64,000 bases of DNA from Streptomyces sp. NBC_01716. Its GTDB lineage: Bacteria > Actinomycetota > Actinomycetes > Streptomycetales > Streptomycetaceae. Of the stretch, positions 34,666-43,101 are shown in pieces; the stretch's first letter is position 1; the number at the start of each line of letters is the position of its first letter. The position numbers and the translations under genes were made by a program. The notes beneath the pieces are model-generated. The model was given only the letters and a program-made list of their open reading frames with translations. It searched no databases and was not told the DNA's origin. The stretch lies in contig NZ_CP109181.1 in NCBI RefSeq assembly GCF_036248275.1, positions 682,001 to 746,000 on the forward strand, read 5' to 3'.

Positions 34666-35577
34666 ATGCTGAGTGACCCGCTGTCCGAGGTCTTTGACCT
34701 CATCGAGATCCAGGGGCTCATGACCAGCAGCCTCGCCGTCCCGCGGGAGCGCGCCTGGGTGGCCCGCGGCTCCCTTCCCCCCACCTTGAAGTTCCTCGCG
34801 GTCGTTCGCGGGCAGGCCCGGCTGACCTCCAGTGGCGCCCCCGAGCCGCTCACCCTCCAGGCCGGCGATGTCGCCATCCTGAACAACCAGACGTGGCTGG
34901 AGGTACGGGGAGGCCCGGCGGACCAGGTCCCGTACGAGATCGACGTGACAAGCACGAGTTCCCCCCTTGGCGACGATGAAGGTGCCGATTCCCTCCTGGG
35001 CGGTCACGTGTCCCTCAACGCGATCGGCGAATCCCTGCTCCTGCAGGCGCTCCCGCCGGTGGGACATGTACGGGCCGCGAGCACCACCGTCCCGCTCCGC
35101 GCCCGGTTGGAGCACCTTCTCGACGAGGTGACCGGCAACCGCGTCGGCTCCGCCTTCGCCGTCCGCCAGCACGGACAGCTGCTGGTCCTCGACATTCTGC
35201 GCGTCTATCTCGGCCAAGCCGCGCTTCCTCCTGGCTGGCTGCGGCTGCTGACCGACGAACGGCTGCGCGCGGCCGTGACCCTCATGCACTGCGAACCGGG
35301 CACGGCCTGGCGGCTGGAGACACTGGCGCGGACGGCAGCCATGTCACGTACGGCATTCGCCACGCGCTTTCGCTCCGTCGCGGGTATGCCGCCCCTCACC
35401 TACCTCAACCGCTGGCGCATGCTGCTGGCACGGCGCGCCCTGCGGGACGGGAACGACAACGTCGGGGCCCTGGCATCCGCATTGGGTTACGCCTCGGAGA
35501 GCGCCTTCAGCACCGCGTTCAAACGTGAGACGGGAGAGCCGCCGCTGCGCTACCGGAAACGGGTTCGCGCGGGCTGA
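34666..35577 (+). CDS. AraC family regulator with N-terminal cupin
   Basis: 303 residues. N-terminal cupin_6-type sensor (~5-180) with LQAGDVAILNNQTWLEVRGG, linker, and the AraC double HTH at ~195-300: WRLETLARTAAMSRTAFATRFRSVAGMPPLTYLNRWRMLLARRAL, then VGALASALGYASESAFSTAFKRETGEPPLRYRKRVR. This group usually activates a neighbouring oxidoreductase in response to an aldehyde or organic acid. The divergent SDR is the obvious target. Confidence 0.93.
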   Translation: MLSDPLSEVFDLIEIQGLMTSSLAVPRERAWVARGSLPPTLKFLAVVRGQARLTSSGAPEPLTLQAGDVAILNNQTWLEVRGGPADQVPYEIDVTSTSSPLGDDEGADSLLGGHVSLNAIGESLLLQALPPVGHVRAASTTVPLRARLEHLLDEVTGNRVGSAFAVRQHGQLLVLDILRVYLGQAALPPGWLRLLTDERLRAAVTLMHCEPGTAWRLETLARTAAMSRTAFATRFRSVAGMPPLTYLNRWRMLLARRALRDGNDNVGALASALGYASESAFSTAFKRETGEPPLRYRKRVRAG

Positions 35578-35705
35578 GCGTCCGGCGCTCGTACGTATCG
35601 CGGTGAGGCCGAGCAGCGGCACCGGGCCGAGGGAGCCGAGCGGGACGCCGATCACGGTGGCAGGAACGTACTGAGCGTCAACAGCCGGACAAAGAACGGG
35701 AGTTG

Positions 35706-35731
35706 GGGGGCCGGTCTGAAGACCGGCCCCC
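35706..35731. terminator. Hairpin terminator between AraC and the alpha/beta hydrolase
   Basis: Stem GGGGGCCGGTCT (35706-35717) with its exact complement at 35720-35731, tiny loop. It lies between convergent genes, 5 bp from the hydrolase stop, so it probably serves both. Confidence 0.7.
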
Positions 35732-35736
35732 TGGGG

Positions 35737-36732
35737 TTACCCGAAGAAGGCGGTGAGTTCCCGCACGACGTCGGCGGGGCGTTCCTCCGCGAGGTAGTGA
35801 CCCGCCCCCTTGAACTCGACGTAGCGTGCGTCCGCCGCCAATCCCTCCATCTGCGCGAGAAGGAGGTCGTAGTACTTGCCGCCGATTGCGAGCACGGGCA
35901 TGGTCAGTACCGGGTAGTCCTTGAGATCGGTGATGTCCTGCTGGAAGGCCTGGTACCAGCCGTTCCCCCCGCGGATCGCGTCCGGCGTGTCGTACGCGGC
36001 GGCGTAGATGGCCCGCGCCTTCTCGCTGAAGGCCCTGGGGTCCCCGCCCTGGAAGTCGATCAGCCAGTCGACGACAAACCGGAACCGCCCCTCAAGGAGC
36101 TGCTCGGGCAACTGGTCGATCACGTTGAACGCGAACCACCACGGCGCCGGCTGGCCCGGCTGGGGCAGCATGCGTATCTCGTTGAATATCTCGGTGGGAT
36201 GCCCGGTCTCCCACAGAGCGACCTTGCGGGTCGCCTCGGGGTGGTTGGCGGCGAAGCTGAAGGCGACCTGCGACCCGATGTCCTCGCCCGCGATGTACGC
36301 CTGGCGGTGTCCGAGGGTCCGGAGCAGCTCGTAGATGTCCCGGGCCATGGTCTTCTTGTCGTACCCGTCGGCGGGCTTGTCGGAGTCGCCCATTCCGCGC
36401 AGGTCCGGGGCGATCACCTGGTAGCGCCGTGCCAGTGACGGCATGATCTTGTGGAACTGGTACCAGGTGCGTGGCCACCCGGGGAGCAGGACCAGGGGGT
36501 CACCCTGGCCACCGGTGACATAGTGCAGCCGCGTGCCGTTGACTTCGGCGAAGCGGCTCTTGAACCCTTCGATCACCGGTGTCCGTATCGCCTTCGCCCT
36601 CGGCGCGGCGACTGCGGCACCGCCCTGCATGCCGAGCAGAGCGGCAGCCCCGGCACCAGCGGTGACGCCGAGCACGTTGCGTCTGCTGGGTCGCCGGGAG
36701 AGCTCGGGGTCGTCGGACTTCTTGGGGCTCAT
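35737..36732 (-). CDS. TAT-exported alpha/beta hydrolase, epoxide hydrolase-like
   Basis: 331 residues. A twin-arginine signal (SRRPSRRNVLGVTAGAGAAALLG, ~12-34) precedes an alpha/beta-hydrolase fold of epoxide-hydrolase type: PGWPRTW (~84-90) in the oxyanion position, DLRGMGDSDKP, and a nucleophile aspartate in AGEDIGSQVAF (D151) where Ser would be found in esterases. The last histidine is in FKGAGHYLAEERP. The usual HGxP motif has lost its His (LLPGWP). ATG 36732 has GAGGAG upstream. Substrate may be an epoxide or haloalkane; the enzyme is predicted extracellular. Confidence 0.87.
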   Translation of the reverse strand: MSPKKSDDPELSRRPSRRNVLGVTAGAGAAALLGMQGGAAVAAPRAKAIRTPVIEGFKSRFAEVNGTRLHYVTGGQGDPLVLLPGWPRTWYQFHKIMPSLARRYQVIAPDLRGMGDSDKPADGYDKKTMARDIYELLRTLGHRQAYIAGEDIGSQVAFSFAANHPEATRKVALWETGHPTEIFNEIRMLPQPGQPAPWWFAFNVIDQLPEQLLEGRFRFVVDWLIDFQGGDPRAFSEKARAIYAAAYDTPDAIRGGNGWYQAFQQDITDLKDYPVLTMPVLAIGGKYYDLLLAQMEGLAADARYVEFKGAGHYLAEERPADVVRELTAFFG

Positions 36733-36892
36733 ATGCGGAACTCCTCTGCGTTGTCTGGTGCTTTCGGCGTTCTCGGTAGCCACGGACCGGCAGCGCATGG
36801 GCGGTTGCCCCGATGGGTGAGCGCTCCGCCGCGCCCTGGGCATGAACTGGGCCTGGCCGTCGGCGACAAGGGCAGTCGCACGCTTAAGCACC

Positions 36893-36906
36893 GATCGGTA
36901 CCGATC
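36893..36906. promoter_or_regulatory. 14-bp palindrome upstream of the TAT hydrolase
   Basis: GATCGGTACCGATC, perfect, 160 bp upstream of the hydrolase start. Flanking copies of ACCGAT (36890, 36934) extend the pattern. Looks like a TetR-type operator; no TetR gene is adjacent. Confidence 0.4.
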
Positions 36907-36939
36907 CCGACGGAGAGGACTGTAGCACTTCCGCACCGA

Positions 36940-37428
36940 TCAGTTCAGAAAGTGGGGCCACCGCTGCCTGGCGCGGACAGCGTGCGAAGGCACCGGACCA
37001 GCCAGAAGGCCAACGCCCTTGCTGTCAGGGGAAGTCCGGGCATTCCTCGGCAGAGCCCAGCGATGTGGCAGCTCCGGAAGGTCCAGCCAGGCCAGTTCCT
37101 CGGCGGTGAGTTCGAAGTGCGATTCCCGGAGTCGGGTGCGGCAGTACTCCAGAGCTTGGTCGGCGAAGACATCGAAACGGCTCACGATGTCGTGAGCGAA
37201 ATGGAGGGTGGCCTCTTCCGGCGGGGCGGCCGGCTCGATCACCAGACTTATCCCGGTCTCGACCGCGCCTGCCGGCTCCGGAAAGTCGCCGGCCCAACAG
37301 GCCAGCGAGGGAGGGCTCTCCACCCTTCTCAACACAACCCCGGCGATACGCACGGTCGCGGGAAGTTCCGCGTCGACGCCAGGCTCTTCAGTGCCCGAAC
37401 TGCTCGGTGGTGCGCCGCTGTCGGACAT
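36940..37428 (-). CDS. Hypothetical protein
   Basis: 162 residues from ATG 37428. The first ~20 residues are Ser/Pro/Glu-rich; the middle (~20-125) looks like a folded acidic protein with RIAGVVLRRVESPPSLACWAGDFPEP, TGISLVIEPAAPPEEATLHFAHDIVSRFDVFADQALEYCRTRL and LTAEELAWLDLPELP. After that, codon pattern and composition change (Arg/Pro/Ser-rich), so the C-terminus may be frameshifted or replaced. I do not recognise the family and no partner gene is obvious. Confidence 0.6.
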   Translation of the reverse strand: MSDSGAPPSSSGTEEPGVDAELPATVRIAGVVLRRVESPPSLACWAGDFPEPAGAVETGISLVIEPAAPPEEATLHFAHDIVSRFDVFADQALEYCRTRLRESHFELTAEELAWLDLPELPHRWALPRNARTSPDSKGVGLLAGPVPSHAVRARQRWPHFLN

Positions 37429-37641
37429 TGGCTCAGCATAGGTCGGGCCTGGCACGACGATGATTCCGCGCTTCGCGGCATTCGCTGAGAGGAGTTGGCC
37501 CAGGACTACGAGCGCTGGTGCCGTGACCGCGAACGATCACTGGCGTGGTGTGACGGCCGGGTGTCGGCAGCGGAGGATGGCGCGCAGGTGGACTCAAGAC
37601 CGTCACATAGTCTGTCAGTTGCCTGGTCTAGGGTCGCCCGC

Positions 37642-38292
37642 ATGGCTGAGCCCTCCTTTCTCACCGCCGTCCGCGAGTCGTACGACACGGTCGCCGCCGA
37701 TTACGTCGAACGCGTCCCGACTCCGGCCGAGATGGACCCGCTGTCACGCGCGATGCTGGCGGGGTTTGCCGAACTGGTGCGGACAGCCGGTCCGGGGCCG
37801 GTCGCGGATCTGGGGTGCGGCCCCGGGCGCGTGACGGCGCACCTGGCCGGGCTGGGGGTGTCCGCCTTCGGCGTCGATCTGTCGCCGAAGATGATCGGGC
37901 TGGCCCGGCACGCCTATCCGAACCTGCGGTTCACCGAGGGCTCGATGACCGCGCTGGAGACGGGGGACGACGAGCTCGGCGGCATCCTGGCCTGGTACTC
38001 CACCCATCACACGCCCCCGCGGTGGCTGCCGACGGTGTTCGCCGAGTTCCACCGCACGCTCGCGCCCGGCGGCTACCTGCTCTGGGGAGACTACGTCGGC
38101 GATGAGCGGCTGCGGCCGACCCACGGCTATGGCCGTCCGGTGTCCTACGAGTCGTACCTCCTGCCCCTGGACCGCGTGGTCGACCTGCTGGGCCAGGCCG
38201 GACTCGTCGTCACCGCGAGACTGGAGCAGGAGCCCGGCGGACGCGTGAAAAGACCGCACGCCTGCCTCCTGGCCCGCAAGGGCGTGTTTTAG
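37642..38292 (+). CDS. Class I SAM-dependent methyltransferase, stop codon supplied by a MITE
   Basis: 216 residues. Motif I is VADLGCGPGRVTAHLAGLGVSAFGVDLS (~53-80), post-I acidic D in GVDLS, and motif III LAPGGYLLWGDYVG. The HTPPRWLPTVFAEFHR segment is typical of the Methyltransf_11/25 group. A TAGGGT hexamer ends ~11 bases before ATG 37642 with no ribosome site, so the transcript may be leaderless. The TAG stop (38290-38292) lies in the terminal inverted repeat of an inserted element at 38279-38455, so the last three or four residues (GVF) are not native. The catalytic core is intact and function may survive. Confidence 0.88.
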   Translation: MAEPSFLTAVRESYDTVAADYVERVPTPAEMDPLSRAMLAGFAELVRTAGPGPVADLGCGPGRVTAHLAGLGVSAFGVDLSPKMIGLARHAYPNLRFTEGSMTALETGDDELGGILAWYSTHHTPPRWLPTVFAEFHRTLAPGGYLLWGDYVGDERLRPTHGYGRPVSYESYLLPLDRVVDLLGQAGLVVTARLEQEPGGRVKRPHACLLARKGVF

Positions 38293-38455
38293 AAGTCCCG
38301 TCTGGCCCACGACGCCTGGCACGCGCGCTCGCTGCGTTGTCGGAGTCATCCAAGTACGTCCAGTACGAGGATGATCCTCCGCCTTGCGATCGCACGCACC
38401 AGACGCCGTGGGCCCCGCCCAGTGGGCGGACGACGCTACTTCTAAAACACGCCCT
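38279..38455. mobile_element. 177-bp MITE-like element
   Basis: Ends are an 18-bp perfect terminal inverted repeat (AGGGCGTGTTTTAGAAGT at 38279-38296, complement at 38438-38455). The interior forms a long imperfect hairpin: 38304-38319 pairs with 38399-38414 at 14 of 16 positions. No coding sequence. Size, TIRs and hairpin fit a non-autonomous miniature element moved by an IS5/IS630-like transposase elsewhere. I cannot see a clear target duplication. It interrupts the methyltransferase 3' end on the left and a probable transporter remnant on the right. Confidence 0.82.
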
Positions 38456-38585
38456 AGCCCGAAGCGGCCTGACGGGGCTCGCCTCGATCGGGTTCGCCCA
38501 GGGCGCGTTGGCCGGTGCCTTCGCGGCGCCGACCCAGTCCGTGATCAACGGCCTCGCCCGCACCGATCACGGGTCCGTGATGTTG
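38456..38585 (+). pseudogene. Membrane transporter fragment (possible MFS helix)
   Basis: Immediately right of the MITE, one frame reads SGLTGLASIGFAQGALAGAFAAPTQSVINGLARTDHG, which resembles a late helix and loop of DHA2-type MFS drug exporters. No further homologous sequence follows; the frame runs into the 3' end of the oppositely oriented flavoprotein gene. Short and uncertain remnant. Confidence 0.3.
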
Positions 38586-40783
38586 AGGGTGACCTTCGTC
38601 AGCGGGCAGCCCACACACGTCAGCACGTAGCCGTCGGCCTTCTGTTGTGGCGTCAGGCAGTTCGGCTCATTCTGCGTGACCTCTCCGCCGCGGAGCCGCA
38701 CCATGCAGTCGCCGCAGTTCCCCACCGTGCAGGAGTACGGCATCGTCAGCCCCGCCGCGAGTCCCGCGTCCAGCAGCGTCTGGCCAGGTTCGACCACGGC
38801 CGTGCCGACCGGGTGCCCGTTCTCCTCGACGGTCATCTCCTGCGGCGCCGTCGTCGCGGCCCCGGTGTCCACTCCGCTGGTGTAGCGCTCGTGGTGCACC
38901 AACTCGTCAGGGATTCCAAGCCCGTTCAGGGCTCTCCGCACGGTGTCCATCAGCGGTTCGGGACCGCAGAGGTAGTAGTGGGCGTCACCGGCCGGGGACA
39001 GGCCGGTGACCCAACGACGTACGCCGTCCGCGTCGAGACGCCCGTCCCGGCGGGTCAGGACGTGGGTGACCGACAGCCGGTCGGGATCGCCCTGCGCCAG
39101 CCGCGTCAGTTCGTCGGCGAAGATGATCTCGTCCGCGCTGCGGCTGCTGTAGAGCAGCGCGATCCGGCCGCCGCGGTCCGGACGGACGGCGAGCCGCGTA
39201 CGGATCATGCTCATCATCGGCGTCACGCCGCTGCCCGCCGCGACGAGCACGAGCTCGTCCCCGGACCGTGGCTCGGCATGGAAGGATCCCGACGGGCCGC
39301 GCACCGCGAGGCGGTCCCCCGCACGGAGATGTCGATGTACGTGGGTGGAGAACCGGCCGCCATCGACGTGTTTGACGGTGACCTCCAGCCTGGGCGCCCC
39401 GGGCGCCGACGAGGCCGAGTAGGCCCGTCGCACCGGGCGGCCGTCGATGTCGGCGACGAGCGTGAAGAACTGGCCGGGCCTGAAGTCGAACGATCCCGGG
39501 TTCTCGCCAACGTCCTCCAGTACGAGGGTGACCGCGCTCGCCGTCTCCCCGCGCACCTCGGCGACGCGCACTTCCCGCAGAGGGTTCTCCGTCCTGCCGT
39601 CGCCCGCGGGAACGGCGCGATCGGCAGGACGCCGTCGCAGGAAGCCGCGGCGCCGACCGCGCGCGGCGGGCTCGATGTCCTCGTAACCCTCCTTCCGCAG
39701 CCCGGACCGGTAGAGGCGGTCCCCCGCCAGTCGCAGCAGCCGGTTGATCCCCGGAATCGCCCCGACGGCCTTCAGCAGGAACGCGGGTGGACCGCCGTCG
39801 CCCCTGGACGAGTTGGCGGCGAGGTGTTCTCCCGCCAGCGCCATCAGATCCGGCACCGTGCCGCGGTCGAGATGCGCGTCGGGCGTCCACAGCCGCGAGC
39901 GTGCCACGGCGTCGTTGCCGGTCACCTCGGCGTGCTCGACGTCGATGAGCAGCGCCAGGTGCGGGGGCATCCCGCGTAGCGCCATCGTCTCCAGCAGCGC
40001 GGGATCATCGGTGATCGTGCCGCGCCCGCGGACGTGCAGCACACCGCTGCGCCCCGGAACGAGCGCGGCGAACGAGAGCCGGTCGTCCCGCAGCAGGTTG
40101 TGGAGCGTGTCGGCGCGTTTGTTGCCCTTCCGGTCCGGGATGACGAGCGTGCGACCGTCCAGGATCCGCACCACCGCCTGCCGGTCCCCGCGCGGACTGG
40201 TGTCGCTCCCCTCGGAGGAGTCCCCCGTGGACAGCGCGAGGAACGGTGCGGCGGCCAGGAACTCGGCGACGCCAGGCCCGCGCAAGGGCCCGTCACCCGC
40301 GAACTCGGGGGCCGGCTCGGCGAGTTCGCGGGTGACGGCGGGCGGCTGCCACAGTCGGGACCGGAGGACGGCCTGCGCGCAGTGCACGTACGCCTCCTCG
40401 ATGTCGACGGTCGTCTCCGCGCCCTTCCGCGCGGCCACCGAACCGTTGACGCGCAGGATCTCCCCCACTCCCGGCAGGAGGAAGAAGAACGAGACCGGAC
40501 CGCGCGGGTCGCCGGACTCGGGCAGGGAGAACGAGATCCGCGTGGGCGAGTGGACGCGCGCGAACCCCGGCGTACCGCCGATGAAGGTCGTCCTGCTGGT
40601 GCCGTCGGCATCCCGGTAGCCGAAGGCCGCGATCGGACACCGGGCGAGTACGGTCCGGCAGCCCTCGTCGAGGGCGCTGATCTGCTTGAGCATGACCGGC
40701 GGCGCCGGGCGGCCGATGGTCGTCTCGACCTCGTCCACCGTCGTCAGCCGGTGCGAGGTGCTCAACTGATTCGGTTGCTTCAC
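38567..40783 (-). CDS. Three-domain PNPOx-like / ferredoxin reductase / 2Fe-2S ferredoxin fusion
   Basis: 738 residues. Residues ~35-320 are pyridoxamine-phosphate-oxidase-like (split FMN barrel: CPIAAFGYRDADGTSRTTFIGG and VVRILDGRTLVIPDRKGNKRADTLHNLLRDDRLSFAALVPG). Residues ~400-640 are an FAD/NAD(P)H reductase (RAYSASSAPG, GSGVTPMMSMIRTRL, YYLCGPEPLMDTV). The C-terminal ~90 residues are a plant-type 2Fe-2S ferredoxin (CTVGNCGDC, ...CVGC). Electrons can flow from NAD(P)H through FAD to FeS and on to the split barrel or a partner. An unlinked phenotype of antibiotic or NO detoxification is possible. Divergent TetR gene is the likely regulator. Confidence 0.92.
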   Translation of the reverse strand: MKQPNQLSTSHRLTTVDEVETTIGRPAPPVMLKQISALDEGCRTVLARCPIAAFGYRDADGTSRTTFIGGTPGFARVHSPTRISFSLPESGDPRGPVSFFFLLPGVGEILRVNGSVAARKGAETTVDIEEAYVHCAQAVLRSRLWQPPAVTRELAEPAPEFAGDGPLRGPGVAEFLAAAPFLALSTGDSSEGSDTSPRGDRQAVVRILDGRTLVIPDRKGNKRADTLHNLLRDDRLSFAALVPGRSGVLHVRGRGTITDDPALLETMALRGMPPHLALLIDVEHAEVTGNDAVARSRLWTPDAHLDRGTVPDLMALAGEHLAANSSRGDGGPPAFLLKAVGAIPGINRLLRLAGDRLYRSGLRKEGYEDIEPAARGRRRGFLRRRPADRAVPAGDGRTENPLREVRVAEVRGETASAVTLVLEDVGENPGSFDFRPGQFFTLVADIDGRPVRRAYSASSAPGAPRLEVTVKHVDGGRFSTHVHRHLRAGDRLAVRGPSGSFHAEPRSGDELVLVAAGSGVTPMMSMIRTRLAVRPDRGGRIALLYSSRSADEIIFADELTRLAQGDPDRLSVTHVLTRRDGRLDADGVRRWVTGLSPAGDAHYYLCGPEPLMDTVRRALNGLGIPDELVHHERYTSGVDTGAATTAPQEMTVEENGHPVGTAVVEPGQTLLDAGLAAGLTMPYSCTVGNCGDCMVRLRGGEVTQNEPNCLTPQQKADGYVLTCVGCPLTKVTLNITDP

Positions 40784-40896
40784 AAGGATTCCTCTCGGCC
40801 TGGGGCGGACCGGCCCAGGCGGCCCGGCGAGGGGCGCGACACGTCACCGAAATCGAGGGCGGTACTGTTTCCGCAGCTCATGGCAGTATTCTGAGT

Positions 40897-40911
40897 AAAA
40901 GCTCAGCTTTT
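40897..40911. promoter_or_regulatory. 15-bp inverted repeat between flavoprotein and TetR genes
   Basis: AAAAGCT, one central base, AGCTTTT. It lies in the 164-bp divergent intergenic region, 37 bp upstream of the TetR start. Candidate TetR operator controlling both genes. Confidence 0.5.
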
Positions 40912-40947
40912 GGCTACTCGCTTTTCGCCCCCGAGGAGGACCTCCCG

Positions 40948-41568
40948 GTGCCGTCGGCCGACCGCCGTCTTCAGCCACGTCGCAAGCCTCGCCAGGTACG
41001 CGCCGAACTCACCCGCGAGCGCATCCTCACCGCCGCTGCTCACGTTTTCGCCGAACACGGTTACGCCGCCGGCACCACGAACCGCATCGCCGAAAGCGCC
41101 CGGATCTCCATCGGCTCGCTGTACCAGTACTTCCCGAACAAGGACGCCATCCTCGCCGAGCTGCTGGTGCGGCACATCGACCGCGGTACGTGGACGCGGG
41201 CGGACCAACTCGATCTGTCCGCCGGGAGCTTGGAGGCGTCGGTGCGGACGCTGGTCCGTGATGCGATCGACAACCACCGCGACGATCCGCAGTTGCTGCG
41301 GATCATGATCGAGGAGGCGCCGCTCTCGCGGGAACTGCTCGACACGATCGACCGGCACGAAAAGAACCGGGTCGGTCAGGTACGTGACCTCCTCGCCCGG
41401 CACCCGGACGTCGGCGTACGGGACCTCGGCACCGCGGCCGAGCTGATCGTGTTCACCGTCGAGACGAACACGCACAAGCTCATGGCCTACCCCCGGACCA
41501 CCCCGGTCGAGACGTTCGAGAACGAACTGGTGAACATGGTCACGCTCTACCTGCGCGGCGGCCAGTAG
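40948..41568 (+). CDS. TetR family transcriptional regulator
   Basis: 206 residues from GTG 40948 (GAGGAG upstream). HTH at ~20-65: RERILTAAAHVFAEHGYAAGTTNRIAESARISIGSLYQYFPNKDAIL, the standard TetR_N pattern. The C-terminal helical ligand domain (~75-200) has no motif that names a ligand. Divergent from the 738-residue flavo-iron-sulfur protein, with an inverted repeat between, so it likely represses that gene. Confidence 0.94.
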   Translation: MPSADRRLQPRRKPRQVRAELTRERILTAAAHVFAEHGYAAGTTNRIAESARISIGSLYQYFPNKDAILAELLVRHIDRGTWTRADQLDLSAGSLEASVRTLVRDAIDNHRDDPQLLRIMIEEAPLSRELLDTIDRHEKNRVGQVRDLLARHPDVGVRDLGTAAELIVFTVETNTHKLMAYPRTTPVETFENELVNMVTLYLRGGQ

Positions 41569-41575
41569 CCGCTCA

Positions 41576-41941
41576 TCACCGGCAGGGGGTGCCGGTGCGC
41601 ATGTTGCCGGCGGCGGATTTGATGACCGAGTCGAGCCGGTCCCGGGCGTGCATGAGATCGGTGACGCGTCGGTCGACGTGCTCGCGCTCCGCCTCCAACC
41701 GCTTGAGCAGGGCGGGAGTGGCGCGGCCGTCGATGACGCAGGGCAGGAGCTCGACGATCGTCCTGCTGGGCAGCCCGGCGGCGTACAGCTGCTGGATCAA
41801 CTGGACGCGCTCGACAGCGCTTTCGGGGTAGTGGCGCTGGCCGCTGGGGCTGCGCTCGGCACTGAGCAGGCCCTGCTCTTCGTAGTAGCGCAGGGCGCGG
41901 ACGCTGACGCCGGTGCGGGCTGCGAGTTCTCCGACACGCAT
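41576..41941 (-). CDS. MerR family transcriptional regulator
   Basis: 121 residues. MerR HTH and wing: MRVGELAARTGVSVRALRYYEEQGLLSAERSPSGQRHYPESAVERVQLIQQLYAAGL (1-57), followed by a coiled-coil dimerisation helix (LLKRLEAEREHVDRRVTDLMHARDRLDSVI). There is no CxxC metal or SoxR FeS motif; a lone cysteine sits in LLPCVIDG. ATG 41941 follows AGGAG. Divergent from the hydrolase at 42148; a promoter with a 19-bp spacer and internal dyad lies between. Confidence 0.92.
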   Translation of the reverse strand: MRVGELAARTGVSVRALRYYEEQGLLSAERSPSGQRHYPESAVERVQLIQQLYAAGLPSRTIVELLPCVIDGRATPALLKRLEAEREHVDRRVTDLMHARDRLDSVIKSAAGNMRTGTPCR

Positions 41942-41973
41942 GTCTTCTCCTGTGTGGTTTTCCTCAGCCGGCT

Positions 41974-42004
41974 TGCCTCTGACGTCGGCGTCAGGTTTTA
42001 GCGT
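41974..42004 (+). promoter_or_regulatory. MerR-type promoter with 19-bp spacer and internal dyad
   Basis: TTGCCT (41974-41979), 19-bp spacer, TAGCGT (41999-42004). The dyad CTGACG-TCGG-CGTCAG spans 41979-41994. Over-long spacers with a dyad inside are the hallmark of MerR-activated promoters. It reads toward the hydrolase; the MerR gene starts 33 bp to the left. Confidence 0.55.
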
Positions 42005-42147
42005 AATGGCTGCGTGACGCGCCGAGCGCTTTCTCCCGGTTCGTCTTGTGACGCGAGAAGGCGCGAACGCGAGAGGAGCGAACGTCGCACGCACCCTCCA
42101 CCCCAAGATCATCTGACCTGCCCCACGCACCTGAGAGAAGCACTCGC

Positions 42148-43101
42148 ATGACTACGCACCGGACGACCAGCCTCACCGGCCCGGCGGCCACCCCGACCGT
42201 GTCGGTCAAACCCATCGCCCTGTCCTCACCGCGGCGCGGCGAGGACCCGCACACACACGTACACGTACGCGTCTCGGCGCCGGTCTCCGGCACCTGCCTG
42301 CCGATCGTGCTGTTCGCGCACGGATTCGGCTCGGACCTGGACGGCTACGCACCCCTGGTCGACCACTGGGCCTCCCACGGCTTCGTCGTGATCCAGGCCA
42401 CTCACCTCGACTCCACACGCTTCGGCATCGGCACGGACGACCCGCGCAAAGCCCACCTGTGGCGTTACCGCGTGCAGGACATGAAGCGGATCCTCGACGA
42501 GCTCGACACCCTGGAGGCGTCCGTGCCCGGTTTGGCCGGCCGGATGGACCGGGGGCGCATCGTCGCGGCGGGGCATTCCTTCGGCGGCCAGACCGCGGGC
42601 ATCCTCGTGGGTCTGCGCGTCAAGGACCCGCGGACCGGCATCGCCGAGGATCTGTCCGACCCCCGTGTCATGGCCAGCGTCCAACTGGCCACGGCCGGCA
42701 AGGGCGGTGACGAGCTGACCCCCTTCGCCCACGAGAATCTTCCCTGGCTGCGCGAGCAGGACTTCTCCCACATCACCGCGCCGGGACTCGTCGTGGCCGG
42801 CGACAAGGACGAACTCCCGCTCTCCACAAGAGGACCGGCCTGGACGACCGACCCGTACACCCTCAGCCGCGGCGCCAAGAGCCTGCTGACGGTCTACGGT
42901 GGCCGGCACTTCCTCGGGGGCATCTCCGGCTACGGGGCAGCGGAGACCACCGACGAGAGTCCCGGCCGCGTCGCCCTCGTCCAGCAGGTCACCCTCGCCT
43001 ACCTGCGCCATGTCACCGGCACCGACCACACCGACTGGGCCACGGCACAGGCCTCCCTCGCCGCTGATGCCCACCCGCTGGGACGACTCGAATCGAAGTG
43101 A
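42148..43101 (+). CDS. Alpha/beta hydrolase (chlorophyllase/dienelactone-hydrolase-like)
   Basis: 317 residues without signal peptide. FAHGFGSDLDGY (oxyanion region, ~57-68), nucleophile elbow AGHSFGGQT (S144), acidic residue in VVAGDKDELP and histidine in VYGGRHFLGG. These match the chlorophyllase/PETase-like branch of small esterases. Divergent from MerR and probably activated by it. The substrate is unknown. Confidence 0.88.
   Translation: MTTHRTTSLTGPAATPTVSVKPIALSSPRRGEDPHTHVHVRVSAPVSGTCLPIVLFAHGFGSDLDGYAPLVDHWASHGFVVIQATHLDSTRFGIGTDDPRKAHLWRYRVQDMKRILDELDTLEASVPGLAGRMDRGRIVAAGHSFGGQTAGILVGLRVKDPRTGIAEDLSDPRVMASVQLATAGKGGDELTPFAHENLPWLREQDFSHITAPGLVVAGDKDELPLSTRGPAWTTDPYTLSRGAKSLLTVYGGRHFLGGISGYGAAETTDESPGRVALVQQVTLAYLRHVTGTDHTDWATAQASLAADAHPLGRLESK

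Noticed and set aside
35578..35705. Minus-strand sequence reading IGVPLGSLGPVPLLGLTAIRTSAGRS, like a transporter piece
   Set aside because: Too short and no support in flanks.
37456..37641. Possible upstream extension of the methyltransferase (open to 37495) or transposase tail
   Set aside because: Segment QDYERWCRDRERSLAW has no recognisable match, and the methyltransferase fold starts at 37642 with a close -10 box.
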